Shown here one piece after another: positions 1-64,000 of a stretch of DNA of 64,000 nt. Positions within the stretch are counted from its first letter, which is position 1. Each line of letters opens with the position of its first letter. Made by a program: the position numbers and the translations under genes. This stretch comes from Saccopteryx bilineata (taxonomy: Eukaryota; Chordata; Mammalia; Chiroptera; Emballonuridae). Where the stretch lies: assembly GCF_036850765.1 (NCBI RefSeq), contig NC_089494.1, positions 992,001 to 1,056,000 of the forward strand, written 5' to 3'. The notes beneath the pieces were generated by a model, which worked only from the letters and a program-made list of their open reading frames with translations, did not search any database and was not told the DNA's origin.

Positions 1-53969
<53,969 letters not shown>

Positions 53970-54571
53970 GTGGAGTCACCCCGCCTCGACGGCCAGCGAG
54001 GCCCGGCCTGCTCCCTCTCGCCGTCCGTCTGTCCTCGCCGCCCAGCCCTCCCCACCAGACAGCCACAAGCCCCTCCTCCGGGGGACGCCCGCTGGGCCAG
54101 GGGACTCGCACCGCATGACCACAGGACTGGTGCTGCTCCTGGTGGACGCCTGTCTGTTGTCATTTCCTCTTGGAGATCGCACGCTGGGGGGGAGGAGCGG
54201 ACGGCGAGGCCGCGGGGCACTGGGCAGGGGGCGTCGCGGACGGCCTGATATTTTTTTAAGCATAGACAGACTTATTTATCATTAACATTCAGTAGTTAGC
54301 GACCGGGAGGCAGTCCGCTCGGAACTTAGCGATAAGACTGTGTTCTATTTATTATTTATTTCTAACGATCCGTAGGGCTCGAGACGGATCCCACTCCTGC
54401 TTGCTCTCACCACATCCCCCAAGCCTCTTAGGGACAGACGGACAGACAGACAGGGTAGGGCAGGGCAGCCGCCTCGGAAAACCACGGTGAGGTTGGCACC
54501 CCGTGGGGAGTGCCTGCCCGGGCCCTTGTCCTGGGCTGCGTGCCTGTGTTGGGACCTGGTGTCACAAGTCC

Positions 54572-54628
54572 GAAGGTGGCGTGTGTCACAGAAGGTGGCG
54601 TGTGTCACAGAAGGTGGCGTGTGTCACT
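54572..54628 (+). repeat. 19-bp tandem repeat, 3 copies (GAAGGTGGCGTGTGTCACA)
   Basis: Three exact or near-exact head-to-tail units inside the 3'UTR. Confidence 0.9.
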
Positions 54629-56029
54629 TCTAGCGGGGGGGGGGTGTGCAATCCACAGCTTGCCTGCGGGGCAGCTGCCGGAGATGCGACCCCTGGGCAA
54701 TGCCAGCGCTGCTCCTGGGGTCGTGTGGGTGGTAAAGGAGGCAGACCGGGCTTTGGGGGGCCAGACGAGGCCAGATCCCACGGTTGGGTCACATGTCCAG
54801 GCCGGCAGGGGTTAGAGGTTGTCCGGGGTGCTGGTCCGGGCAGCTTGGGGTGCAGCCCCTGCAGGTACTGTGAGAAGTGGGGTGAGCTGGAGGTTGCTTC
54901 TGGGCAGAAAGGCTGTGACGTTCCCTCTTGATCCCGAGAGAAGAGCATTCCCGGGCGTGCTGGTGAGGAGAAGACCTGAGGTCCAGTGACAGCGGCCGGC
55001 GGTGGGGTCACCTGCCCCCCAGGGCTCCCCTTGTGCATTGGAGGTGCTGCCCTTGTCTTGTTCTGGCCTCGCTGGTCCCCTCGGAAGCCCCTGAGACTGA
55101 GGGTCGCCGAGACGGCACAGGAGTCAGCCCAGGCGCAGAGTCTGGCTGAGGGCATGCCCAGGCCGTATAAGCCATTGGAGCAACCACGGGGCCTGGGGTC
55201 TTCTGGGGCTTGTCCCCACAGCCAAGGGCACATTGGGCCTCTTTTCAGCTCCACAAGGAGCTGTAAAACTGCCCCCACCACGACCCACCAGAGCCGGTTT
55301 CATTCGGCCCCACGCTCATGCCCAGCCTCGCGGGGCCCACGGCGTCCTGCGGCATCTTCCGCCTCCCTCGCCAGCCCCTGACCTCCACTTGGCTCGGACG
55401 ACCCCAGCTGACCCTTTAAGTCCGCGGTTCTGAGACTCCCGTTTGTCCTGCGTGTCCCTGTGTGGTGCTGACATTGGCACGTGGACATTGTCGTGATTCT
55501 GTGTGCTGAGACCAGAAGGGCCCCCGGCTTGTTCACTCCCATCCGACTGACGAGCTTCCAGTTGAGGTTTTCCTGTGGGAAAGTTGTTCAGGCCCCTTAC
55601 GGTTCGGCTCAGACGAGGGGTCAGGCGGCCGGGCCCCTTGTGGCAGCCGGGCCTGTGCCCGTCAGCTGGCACAAGCCCGACCGGAGGCCAAGACGGTCTC
55701 CATGCCCGGTCTCGGGCACAGCCAGCGGCGGCCACCTTGGCTGCCCTCCTCGCCGTCCTGGACAGCTTTTCCTGGTGGAAAAGGCAGGACCCTGTCTGTG
55801 AAGTGCAGGGCTCAGCAGCTGTCCCGAGAGGTTCCGGGCGAGGGTCACGTGGACTGAGCTCAAGCCTTGTCCAGAAACAGGTGTTCTCTGGGGCTGGGCT
55901 GAGATGCAGAGAAGAGGTGACAGTGGTCTGGGGCAGGGACTCTTTCTGGCTTCCGTGACAGCCTTGTGGGCAGGGAGGAGACACGGAGGGGCGGGCGGCT
56001 CTGAGTGGCTTCTCTCGAGCCCAGCATGA

Positions 56030-56215
56030 CCCAATCAGGTCAACCAGCCCGATGCCATGGCCCAATCAGGTCGACCAGCCTGATGCCATGGCCCAATCAG
56101 GTCGACCAGCCTGATGCCATGGCCCAATCAGGTCGACCAGCCTGATGCCATGGCCCAATCAGGTCGACCAGCCTGATGCCATGGCCCAATCAGGTCAACC
56201 AGCCTGATGCCATGG
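56030..56215 (+). repeat. 31-bp minisatellite, 6 copies, in 3'UTR
   Basis: CCCAATCAGGTCGACCAGCC then TGATGCCATGG, exactly 186 bp. Each unit contains CCAAT and a SalI-like GTCGAC in the middle copies. Confidence 0.95.
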
Positions 56216-56937
56216 TTTCCCGGAGTCCCAGGCCCTTGCGTCAGCGTGCAGGTGTCTCAGGCCAGCCAACCTGCAGAGCACCTGCTTCCTGGGCAGGGCG
56301 GAGGGACGGAGCCCACGTGAGGGATTGCCCCAAACTCAGGAGCCTCCACAGCCGTGGAGGCCCCGGGGACTGTGTGTCACGGCGCCCTCGTGGCTCTGAC
56401 TTGTTAGGGCCCACCTAGCGGGAGTCCCCTCTCAGGCCCTGGCAGTGGGAGGTCCTGGCCCAGAGTCCAGACACCCCGAGCTGCTGGAGAGAAAAGCCAT
56501 GTGGAACCAGGAAGCCCTGCCCCAAGCTCCCGACACATCACATCAGCTGGGGACAAGTTGTTTAACAAACTAGGACTCGGTGTCCACATCTGTGACCAGC
56601 GAGGCTGATCCGGAGGGAGGTCCCTGAGGGCCAGGTCGGGTCTGGCTGTGGCTGCTGTCTCCGCTGAGTGGGGACCGGGAGGAAGACCCCGGAAACCGTC
56701 TCCTCCTGACGGTTCTTGTTTGAATGCTGGATGCTGCTCGGGCTGCAGCCTCGTTTCATGGGAGGGACGGCCGTTCTGGTCGGGAGCGGGCTCTCTGTCC
56801 CCTCCAAGGCCCCGGTGAGCTCCTTCCTTGTGGCTCTAGGAAGAGGACCTGTCCGGTGTCCAGGGTGTGTTGAGATGCTCGTGAGTTGCCAGGCCTCCCC
56901 GCTCTGAGTGACCACTCAAGATGCCAACGTTTCATTG

Positions 56938-57075
56938 GCACACACGCTCACACACACACACGCTTGCACACGCTCACGCTCACACACACACGCTCACACA
57001 CACACGCTTGCACACGCACACATGCTCACACACGCTCACACGCTTGCACACGCACGCACACACACAGGCACACCC
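56938..57075 (+). repeat. CA-rich microsatellite/minisatellite
   Basis: Interrupted CACACACGCTCACACAC and CACGCTTGCACACGC motifs in the 3'UTR. Confidence 0.9.
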
Positions 57076-57388
57076 CCCGGGGGGCTGCAGCGAGGCGGTC
57101 TCTCCTCGGCACCTCTGGGGCGGGCGGGTGTGAGCACCGTTGCCAGGCCGGTCCTCCAAACACCACAGGTTGTGACGTCTTCCCAGGCCTGTGCTTCCTG
57201 CAGGAGAGGCCTGTCCCCCTGAGGTCCCCTGTGGCTTGTACATACGCGGTTGTGTGGGACACCTCGGCCCCCCCCCGTACCGTAACCGCCATTCCTGCCG
57301 TAACGACTCTAGCTCCCTGACGTCCTGAACCCGAGTGTTAGGCCCCTGTGCTCTGTATGTGTGCACCTAAGGCTCTGTCCAGTTAAGA

Positions 57389-57394
57389 AATAAA
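57389..57394 (+). terminator. KIF1A: KIF1A poly(A) signal AATAAA
   Basis: GTTAAGAAATAAACGTGGTT, followed by GT-rich sequence near 57430-57455; about 3.4 kb after the stop, in keeping with a long neuronal 3'UTR. Confidence 0.8.
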
Positions 57395-57946
57395 CGTGGT
57401 TCCTAACGCAACGCCACCGCCGCGGCCTCTCCTGTGCGTTATTTACGCGTTGGGTCGTAGAAGCCAGGTGTCCCGCGCCGCCCAAGGGCGGCACTCACCT
57501 CCCCAGCGGCGGCACAGGGAGAGGAGAGGACCTGGGGGCGGGCGGGCCCCACGGGGTGTTGACTGTGGCAGTGCCCGCCTCCCGTCTCCCTCCACACGTA
57601 GGGGCGTTCTGCCCGTCTGTCAGCAGTGGGCGGGTGGGCGGTCCGGCCCACCCATCTTGGAAAACACAGGCAGAAATGTGGGTGGTCCCAAGGGCATGTC
57701 ACCGAGTCAGAGAGCTCGTCCCTGATGGTACTTGTATGACGTTCTCAGAAAAGGACACCAGCTTGTAGCAGCAGAGAGCCCCTTGGTGGTCACCGGCGTC
57801 ACGGCTGGGGAATGTGTGTTTTAGGTGAGGGGATGATTTTATACCCTGGTCGCACTGGTGGTGGCCTTTTTCTATATGTATTTTGAAATTCACAAAGTCA
57901 CTTCTTGATCATTTTAAAAACTTAATGTTTTTTTAAAAGCAGTTCA

Positions 57947-58164
57947 GGCCTGACCTGTGGTGGCACAGTGGATAAAGCGTTGACCTGGAAATGCTAAGGT
58001 CGCCGGTTTGAAACCCTGGGCTTGCCTGGTCAAGGCACATATGGGAGGTGATGCTTCCTGCTCCTTCCCACCTTCTCTCTCTGTCTCTCTCTCCCTCTCT
58101 CTCCTCTCTAAAATGAATTTTAAAAATTTAAAAAAAACTATAAAAATAAAAATTAAATTAAAAA
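57947..58164 (+). mobile_element. tRNA-derived bat-type SINE (short form) with target-site duplication
   Basis: CCTGACCTGTGGTGGCACAG start, CT-rich tail, long A/T-rich end. Flanked by AAAAGCAGTTCA and AAAAGGCAGTTCA. Same family as 50734-50926. Confidence 0.9.
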
Positions 58165-58184
58165 AAAGGCAGTTCAATGAAGAA

Positions 58185-58505
58185 AGGGCAGTCTTTTTTA
58201 TTTATTTTAATTGGTGTTGGAACGTCTATGTGGAAAAATAAACCAAGAATCACACTCAAACATCAGCTCAAACTAGGTCATAGCGATAAATGTCAATTCA
58301 GAGGCTATCAGACTTCTGGGAGAAAAGCTTTGCGATCTTGAGGTCAATGGAGACCTCATTGGTAGGAAACGAAGCCATGGCCCATAAAAGGAAAAAGTAT
58401 AAAGAGAAAGCAGGGTTCATCAAAACGGAAAAGTGCTCCTATTTGACAGACGCTGTGGAGAAAATGAAAAGACATGACTCGGTAAGACAGAACAACCCGA
58501 TTTAA
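58185..58505 (+). mobile_element. L1 fragment (late ORF2 / 3' region)
   Basis: AATTGGTGTTGGAACGTCTA, ATCAGACTTCTGGGAGAAAA and GACCTCATTGGTAGGAAACG resemble the end of L1 ORF2. Frame is broken; too short to be functional. Confidence 0.6.
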
Positions 58506-58511
58506 ACAAAA

Positions 58512-58895
58512 TCAGCCTTGGCTGGGTGGCTCAGTGGTAGGGCAGTGGAGCAGGGATGTCCCGGCTTCTGTTCCCAGTCAGGGCGCACAGGAGAGGCAAC
58601 CATCTGCTTCTCCACCCCTCTCCCTTCTCTCTCTCTTCTCCTGACCTCCCGCAGCTATGACTCAATAGGTTTGAGCAAGTTGGCCTGGGGCGCTGAGGAT
58701 GGCTCCATGGCCTCTTCCTCAGGTGCTAAAAAATGGCTCCATTGCTGAGCAACAGAGCAACAGCCCCAGATGGGCAGAGCATTGCCTCTTAGTGGGCTTG
58801 CCAGGTGGGTCCCGGTTGGGGCGCCTGTGGGAGTCTGTCTCTCTTTCTCCCCGCTTCTCACTAAAAAATAATAATGATAATTAAAAAAAATTCTG
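58512..58895 (+). mobile_element. tRNA-derived bat-type SINE (long form), diverged
   Basis: GCCTTGGCTGGGTGGCTCAG, CAGTCAGGGCGCACAGGAGA and CATCTGCTTCTCCACCCCTC; ends in an A/T-rich tail. More diverged than the copies near 20 kb. Confidence 0.85.
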
Positions 58896-58970
58896 CCCTG
58901 ACCGGATAGCTCGGTTGGTTGGAGCATCACCCTGAAGCATAGAGGATGCCTGTTCAATCCCCAGTCAGGG
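58896..58970 (+). mobile_element. Truncated tRNA-derived SINE head
   Basis: GCCCTGACCGGATAGCTCGG, then GGAGCATCACCCTGAAGCAT and TTCAATCCCCAGTCAGGGCC: a tRNA-related head without the usual body. Confidence 0.65.
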
Positions 58971-59911
58971 CCGGTGGTGGGATTCAAATAATTTAACCAC
59001 CGAGTCTCTGTCCTAATGACTGTTTTAAATAATAAAAAAAAAAAAGATATACCGAAAGGTAGTTTATTATTTCATGTGTTTAATACTTAAATAAAAACAA
59101 CAAAAGAGTTACACAAAACTAGATTATAAGAAAGAGCTTTAAAATATTAATGAAAAAATATTAAATAATACCTGATTAAAAAAAAAACAATAAAACTGCT
59201 ATTTAAGATGTTTCCATATTACTTCTTGATTGGCGTCCTCACTTGCAATTTTTTCTTCACCTGTGGACGGAATGAACATTCCTATGGGCGCTTAGAACAT
59301 ACACTGTTGCGCAGATGAACGTTGAAAAAGAGTAAGAAATGTCAATTGGTGATGTTTACAGAGGGCGGCTGCCCAGGCGTCCACCTCAGAGAGGACTGAT
59401 GACAAGGCCGGTTCACGGAACTCAGCAAAAATTAGGTGTCGGTTCTGCCGCACCAGGGGTGAGCCAGCTGAGTCCCACCCACGGGGCTCGGCCCAGGTGC
59501 AGGGAGCCCCAGTGCAGGGAGCCCCAGGTGCAGGGAGCGTGGCTGTGGAGCCCGCAGCCTGGGCTGAGCCCCGTGGGTGTGTCATGGAGCCCCGCGCAGG
59601 CTTTGAGGAGCTGGGGCCGGGCTGCAGCACTGGGCTGGCCCAGTGGGGTGAGCGTCCCGGTGTGCCTCACGCCCTGGGGGCAGACGCCTGACCGAGGCCC
59701 CTGTGGGCGTTCCTGGCCCTGCTCCCGGGATGGGCGGGCAGCAGGGGGGAAGGAGGGGAGGGTGCAGGTGTGGTGTTCCCAGGGATGCCGGCCCAGGTGG
59801 ACGCTTCCACGGCTGCCCCGCCCTTGGGGCCTGGGGGTGGGGCTAGCCCCTGACCCGGCAGCCAGCGCAGGTCCCCTGTTTGGTTCAGCTCCTCGGGGAG
59901 CCCCAAGGCCC

Positions 59912-60518
59912 ATGGCGGGTCTGAACGTGTCCCTCTCGTTCTTCCTGGCCACCATCGCCCTCTGCCAGGTGGCCAGGAGGGGGTCCAAGGCCCTGCTCCC
60001 GGCGGGCGTCTACGCCAGCTTCGCCAGGGAGGCGGCGGGGGCGGCCCAGCTGGGGGCCTGCTGCCTGGAGATGCGGGTGCTGGTGGAGCTGGGCCCCTGG
60101 GCCGGGGGCTTCGGGCCCGACCTGCTGCTGACCCTGCTCTTCCTGCTCTTCCTGGCGCACGGGGCCACCTTCGACGGCGCCTCGGCCAACCCCGCTGTGG
60201 CCCTGCAGGAGCTGCTGCTGGCCGAGGCCTCTCTGCCCAGCACGCTGCTGAAGCTGGCGGCCCAGGGGCTGGGCCTGCGGGCGGCCGGCGCCCTGACCCA
60301 GCTCTACTGGGCCTGGGAGCTCAGCGACCTGCACGTCCTGCAGAACCTGATGGCCGCGCACTGCAGCTCGGCCCTGCGCACCACCGTCCCCCACGGCGCG
60401 CTGGTGGAGGGCGCCTGCGCCTTCGCCTTCCACCTGACCCTCCTCCGGCTCCAGAGCAGTCTGCCCGTCTACAGGGTGCCGGCCGTGGCCCTGCTGGTCA
60501 CCGTCATGGCCTACATAG
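59912..60518 (+). CDS. AQP12: AQP12 coding exon 1
   Basis: 607 nt, ATG to a split Ala codon; donor GTGAGG. Encodes 202 residues, including the first NPA motif (N93-P94-A95) and HGALVEGACAFAFHLTLL. A minisatellite begins about 17 nt past the donor. Confidence 0.96.
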
Positions 60519-63358
60519 GTGAGGCCTGCGGGTCCCTGCCGGGCCGTGCAGCACCTCTGCCCCCGGGGCCGCCCTGCCCTGCCGGGCCGTGCAGCACCTC
60601 TGCCCCCGTGGCCGCCCTGCCCTGCCGGGCCGTGCAGCACCTCTGCCCCCGGGGCCGCCCTGCCCTGCCGGGCCGTGCAGCACCTCTGCCCCCGGGGCCG
60701 CCCTGCCCTGCCGGGCCGTGCAGCACCTCTGCCCCCGGGGCCGCCCTGCCCTGCCGGGCCGTGCAGCACCTCTGCCCCCGGGGCCGCCCTGCCCTGCCGG
60801 GCCGTGCAGCACCTCTGCCCCCGGGGCCGCCCTGCCCTGCCGCTGGCTCCTGCGGGCACCTGGGAGAGGGCTGTTGGCGGAGGGGGTCTGCGGGCCAGCC
60901 ACTGACTTCCGGGGGCCATTCTGGGTGTGGGTGTGATGACCCATGGGGCTGGACAGCCTGTCGGGCCGTCCTCTCTGGCTGGGCTGCTTCACAACCTAAG
61001 CTCTCTGTGTTCACCCCAGAAGGTCTACACCGGGCAGGCGGGTGGCCGGGGCAGCTTCTCTGGGGCCCGGCCCAGGCTCTGGTCTGCTGGCCCCTGTCAC
61101 CTCTTCCCAGAGTACTGGGTCCTGGCATTTCTTCCTCACCTGAGTCTCCCTCTCCCCTCTCGGCACTGATCTCTTTTGGGGTCACAACCCCCCCCCCCGA
61201 GGCAAGCCTCCTGACCTAACTCTCACGGGGCCCCTCAGCCTGTGGCGGCTGCCCGGAACCCCCAGCTGTGGCCTCAGCCAGCACCCTGCTCTGCATCTGG
61301 CCCTTAGACGTAAGTCACCTGTCCTGGGGTGCCCGAGGAGGGCTTCCCCCCAGCATGACAGGGGCATGATTCTCACCCTTGTGGAGAAGCAGAGAGCCAC
61401 TGGCCAGCTGAGCTTGGGCTGTGGACAGCTGGCCGGTGGGCAGAGAAGCCGTCTGTACGTGGGATTTGCTCCCGAGGGGGCTCCTGCTGGCTTGCATGCT
61501 GCCTCTGCCCCTGAGCACCAGGGGCGGGTTTGGGGTAAGACTGCAGGGCCTTCCAGGAAGGTAGTTGCGGCTCCCCCTGTGCTGGGCTGGACAGGAGCCC
61601 TGCACTCGTCAGGCGACCTGGGAAGGAAGGGCACCCACATTCGGCCTTGAGCTGCAGAGTGATTCACGGGCGGCCGGCCGGGGGCTCCCCGCGGGGGGGG
61701 GGGCAGCAGGGAGGGGCGGGGGCTGAGCTGCCAGTGGCCCTCGTTCAGGGGACCCCTGGGGAGGCAGAGCCAGCCCTGACGCTCCCTTGCCGTGTCACTG
61801 ACCCCAACCAGAGTACGGCACAGTCTGTGGGACCTGGGCCCCCAAGGGCCAGAAAACAGCCCTAGAGCCCCCGTGCAGGTGGAAAAACTGAGGCCCAGCT
61901 GAGCGGAGAGCTTGCCGGGGGCAGGGGTCTGCAGGCAGATGACCCAGCCTCCCGCCTGGGGTGACAGCCATGCCCCCCGCCCGTGCCGGCCTCCCCCGCC
62001 AGCTCAGGGGGTCTGCGGGCAGGTGACCCAGCCTCCCGCCTGGGGTGACAGCCATGCCCCCCACCCGTGCCGACCTCCCCCGCCAGCTCTGGGGGTCTGC
62101 GGGCAGGTGACCCAGCCTCCTGCCTGGGGTGACAGCCATGCCCCCCACCCGTGCTGACCTCCCCAGCCAGCTCTGGGGGTCTGCGGGCAGGTGACCCAGC
62201 CTCCCGCCTGGGGTGACAGCCATGCTCCCCGCCCGTGCTGGCTCCGTGTCCCCAAGGCCGCCTGCTCTCCCCGGAACCCAGACCTGTCCGTCGCGGGCGG
62301 TCTGTCTGGCTGGGAGCTCCGGGGCGCCGGCCCGCTCTGGCTGCGTGCCCACATCTCGCCTGGCCTGGCACCGCCCCTCCGTCCCGGCGTTGCTCTGACC
62401 CTCTCCAGACTCTCCCTGTCGCCATCTCTGTTTCTCTGTCCTGCTCATCCACCTCCCTCTCTCCCCACCTCTGTCTGTCTCTCCGTCTCTCTCTCTGCTT
62501 CTCTCGCTCAAAGACAATCTTCCTTAAGGCGAGATGAGCTGAGAAAGAGGGGAGGAAATGAGCCCACCCCACGGGCGAGAGTCTGGGACGGTGCCGGATG
62601 TCCCCAGAGAGGCCGGGACGGTGCCGGATGTCCCCAGAGAGTCCGGGACGGTGCCGGATGTCCCCAGAGAGTCCGGGACGGTGCCGGATGTCCCCAGAGA
62701 GGCCGGGACGGTGCCGGATGTCCCCCGAGAGGCCGGGACGGTGCCGGATGTCCCCAGAGAGGCCGGGACGGTGCCGGATGTCCCCAGAGAGGCCGGGACG
62801 GTGCCGGATGTCCCCCGAGAGGCCGGGACGGTGCCGGATGTCCCCCGAGAGTCCGGGACGGTGCCGGATGTCCCCAGAGAGGCCGGGACGGTGCCGGATG
62901 TCCCCAGAGAGTCCGGGACGGTGCCGGATGTCCCTCGAGAGTCCGGGACGGTGCCGGGTGTCCCTGGAGAGTCCGGGACGGTGCCGGGTGTCCCTCGAGA
63001 GCCCGGGACGGTGCCAGATGTCCCTAGAGAGTCCGGGACGGTGCTGGATGTCCCTAGAGAGGCTTCCCCCGGCCGCATCCTGACCACGAAAGCGTTTGCT
63101 TGGCCGAGCAACCCTCTTGCCCACGTCCTCGTCAGTACAAGGGGGCGAAGGCGGCCGGAGCCCCTGGCCTGTGTGCCAAGAGCCCACCCGGGCCAGGCAC
63201 AGGAAGGACCATGACGCGGCCCCGCCATGCTTCCTCCACAGCTGGACCCTTCACATCCGCCTTCTTCAACCCCGCCCTGGCGGCCTCGGTCACCTTCCAC
63301 TGTTCGGGGCACACCCTGCTGGAGTACGCCCAGGTGTACTGGCTGGGCCCTCTGACAG
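59912..63358 (+). CDS. AQP12: AQP12, superaquaporin (3'-partial, two coding exons in window)
   Basis: AQP12 is an intracellular aquaporin of pancreatic acinar cells (family knowledge). The start at 59912 is chosen because MAGLNVSLSF matches the known N-terminus; the frame is open upstream to 59339 but no homologous residues precede it. Joined coding length here is 724 nt. Visible features: several hydrophobic segments, including LLLTLLFLLFLAHG and VALLVTVMAY; the first NPA box at residues 93-95 (SANPAV); and the second NPA box in exon 2 (FFNPALAAS). The C-terminal exon lies past the right edge. Compared with human AQP12A/B as I recall them, this protein has about ten more residues after FAREA (AQLGACCLEMRV), like the mouse form. 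Confidence 0.95.
60536..60842 (+). repeat. 43-bp minisatellite next to AQP12 exon 1 donor, about 7 copies
   Basis: Unit GCCGGGCCGTGCAGCACCTC, then TGCCCCCGGGGCCGCCCTGC and CCT, almost perfectly homogeneous. Confidence 0.95.
61920..62255 (+). repeat. 84-bp tandem repeat, 4 copies
   Basis: Anchors GTCTGCGGGC at 61927, 62011, 62095 and 62179. Units include CCCAGCCTCCCGCCTGGGGT and GACAGCCATGCCCCCCACCC. Confidence 0.94.
62581..63060 (+). repeat. 30-bp minisatellite, exactly 16 copies
   Basis: Unit GTCCGGGACGGTGCCGGATG then TCCCCAGAGA; 480 bp with no length variants. Ends about 180 bp before AQP12 exon 2. The 30-bp period gives open spurious frames on both strands. Confidence 0.97.
63242..63358 (+). 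CDS. AQP12: AQP12 coding exon 2
   Basis: Acceptor GCTTCCTCCACAG, donor GTAAGG. 117 nt. Encodes GPFTSAFFNPALAASVTFHC, then GHTLLEYAQVYWLGPLT, the second NPA half-helix and following segment. Confidence 0.97.
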
Positions 63359-64000
63359 GTAAGGGCTGGCGGGGGTCACTGGTGTCCACGGGAGCTCCCA
63401 GGGGCAGGGGGCAAGGCTGGCCCTGGGTAGTGAGTGGCTCCTGGGCGGGGGACAGGGACGCACACAGCCTCGTGGTGGACTGGCATGTGGGGTCCAGTGG
63501 GCTGCTTCCCGACGGCGGGGAGGGTCAGAGCTCTTTCTCCCTCCGCCTCCATCCTTCCATGCTCACACTCGGGGGTGGAGGTGGGGCCCTAAGGGGCACA
63601 CTGGGCACAGCGGGGCTGACAGGACCCCAAAGTCCCTGCCCCCCTGACGGTGGGGCGCTCGTCCCGCAGGCAGGCTGGGCCCGGGCCCCTCTGCTCCGTG
63701 TGTGTTTCTCCTGTTGTGAGCGTCACCTGGGATGCATGGACCCATCGACCCGCCCCTCTGGGGGACAGTCCTGGGCTGCATCTCCCGTGTCCGTTCTGGG
63801 TCACTTTTCCTCTGCGGAAGGCACATTTCCCAGCTGGTGTCCTGAGCCAGGGTCCTCCGGGGTCCTCGCAGCACCGGCTCCACACGTCTGGGCTCTGCCC
63901 CTGCTTGGTTGCCTGTTGGGCTGGGGGTCACACTCCCTCAAATTTAGGAGGTGCGTGTGTGGACAGGAGGCTGTGCCCCCCACACAGGCCTGTGGCAAGC
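63359..64000 (+). other. AQP12 intron 2 (partial)
   Basis: From the exon 2 donor to the window edge. Unique GC-rich sequence; the expected last exon (the family's C-terminal tail) is not found here. Confidence 0.7.

Larger units (their letters stand above)
53970..57410 (+). other. KIF1A: KIF1A 3'UTR
   Basis: From the stop codon to about 20 nt after AATAAA at 57389-57394. AT-rich TTATTTATCATTAACATTC and TATTTATTATTTATTTC stretches lie at 54270-54365. It also holds three repeats (54572, 56030, 56938). No other AATAAA was noticed in it. Confidence 0.8.
57411..59911 (+). other. KIF1A-AQP12 intergenic region
   Basis: About 2.5 kb. 57411-57946 is unique. 57947-58970 is SINE and L1 material. 58971-59330 is AT-rich with no confident assignment, perhaps a decayed DNA element starting GGTGGTGGGATTCAAATAAT. 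59340-59911 is GC-rich and is presumably the AQP12 upstream region; I see no clear TATA box. Confidence 0.7.

Noticed and set aside
58971..59330. Complete DNA transposon in the AT-rich block
   Set aside because: The left side resembles a hAT-type end (GGTGGTGGGATTCAAATAAT), but I could not find a matching inverted right end or target duplication.
59339..59911. Upstream in-frame extension of AQP12 by 191 codons
   Set aside because: No similarity to the family before MAGLNVSL; the open frame is expected in GC-rich DNA.
62191..63312. PGRCRMSPE and GTVPDVPRE repeat proteins
   Set aside because: The 30-bp repeat has no stops; frames are open on both strands for that reason only.

Overview
This window is GC-rich nuclear DNA from a mammal, most likely a bat. 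It has short exons with GT/AG introns, an AATAAA poly(A) signal, MIR and L1 relics, and two kinds of tRNA-derived SINE (A-box, B-box, CT-rich linker, short target-site duplications) of the type I associate with bat genomes. The species cannot be named from sequence alone; a rhinolophoid bat is my guess from the SINE types.

Two genes lie on the + strand. (1) KIF1A, the kinesin-3 axonal motor, occupies the left 57 kb. The first exon seen (7080) starts inside the lysine-rich K-loop of the motor domain, so most of the motor is upstream of the window. From there 37 constitutive coding exons run without a frameshift to the stop codon at 53967-53969, followed by a 3.4-kb 3'UTR and an AATAAA at 57389. 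Every junction was checked for reading phase. Four phase-compatible alternative exons are also visible: 27 nt at 10512, 264 nt at 22320, 27 nt at 40353 and 24 nt at 44142. (2) AQP12, the pancreatic superaquaporin, starts at 59912. Two coding exons are present and the last lies beyond the right edge. KIF1A next to AQP12 matches the gene order at human 2q37.3, a subtelomeric region.

The remarkable feature is the density of minisatellites in introns. The largest is a 6.4-kb array of about 150 G-rich 42-bp units (565-6944). Two arrays are built partly from exon sequence. At 9048-10158 a 95-bp unit repeats the last 42 nt of a motor/neck exon plus its splice donor about 12 times. At 34905-35875 a ~110-bp unit repeats a polypyrimidine tract, a splice acceptor and the first 33 nt of the next exon nine times, so nine near-identical 3' splice sites precede one exon. 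Other arrays begin at or very near exon ends (13213, 16556, 49507, 60519) or stop just upstream of acceptors (29970, 31530). The very long reading frames across these arrays are artefacts of repeat units with no stop codons.

Intergenic and intronic DNA also holds seven SINEs or SINE fragments, L1 pieces, a probable solo LTR, a small hAT-like element and MIR relics. No RNA gene, CRISPR array or minus-strand gene is supported.
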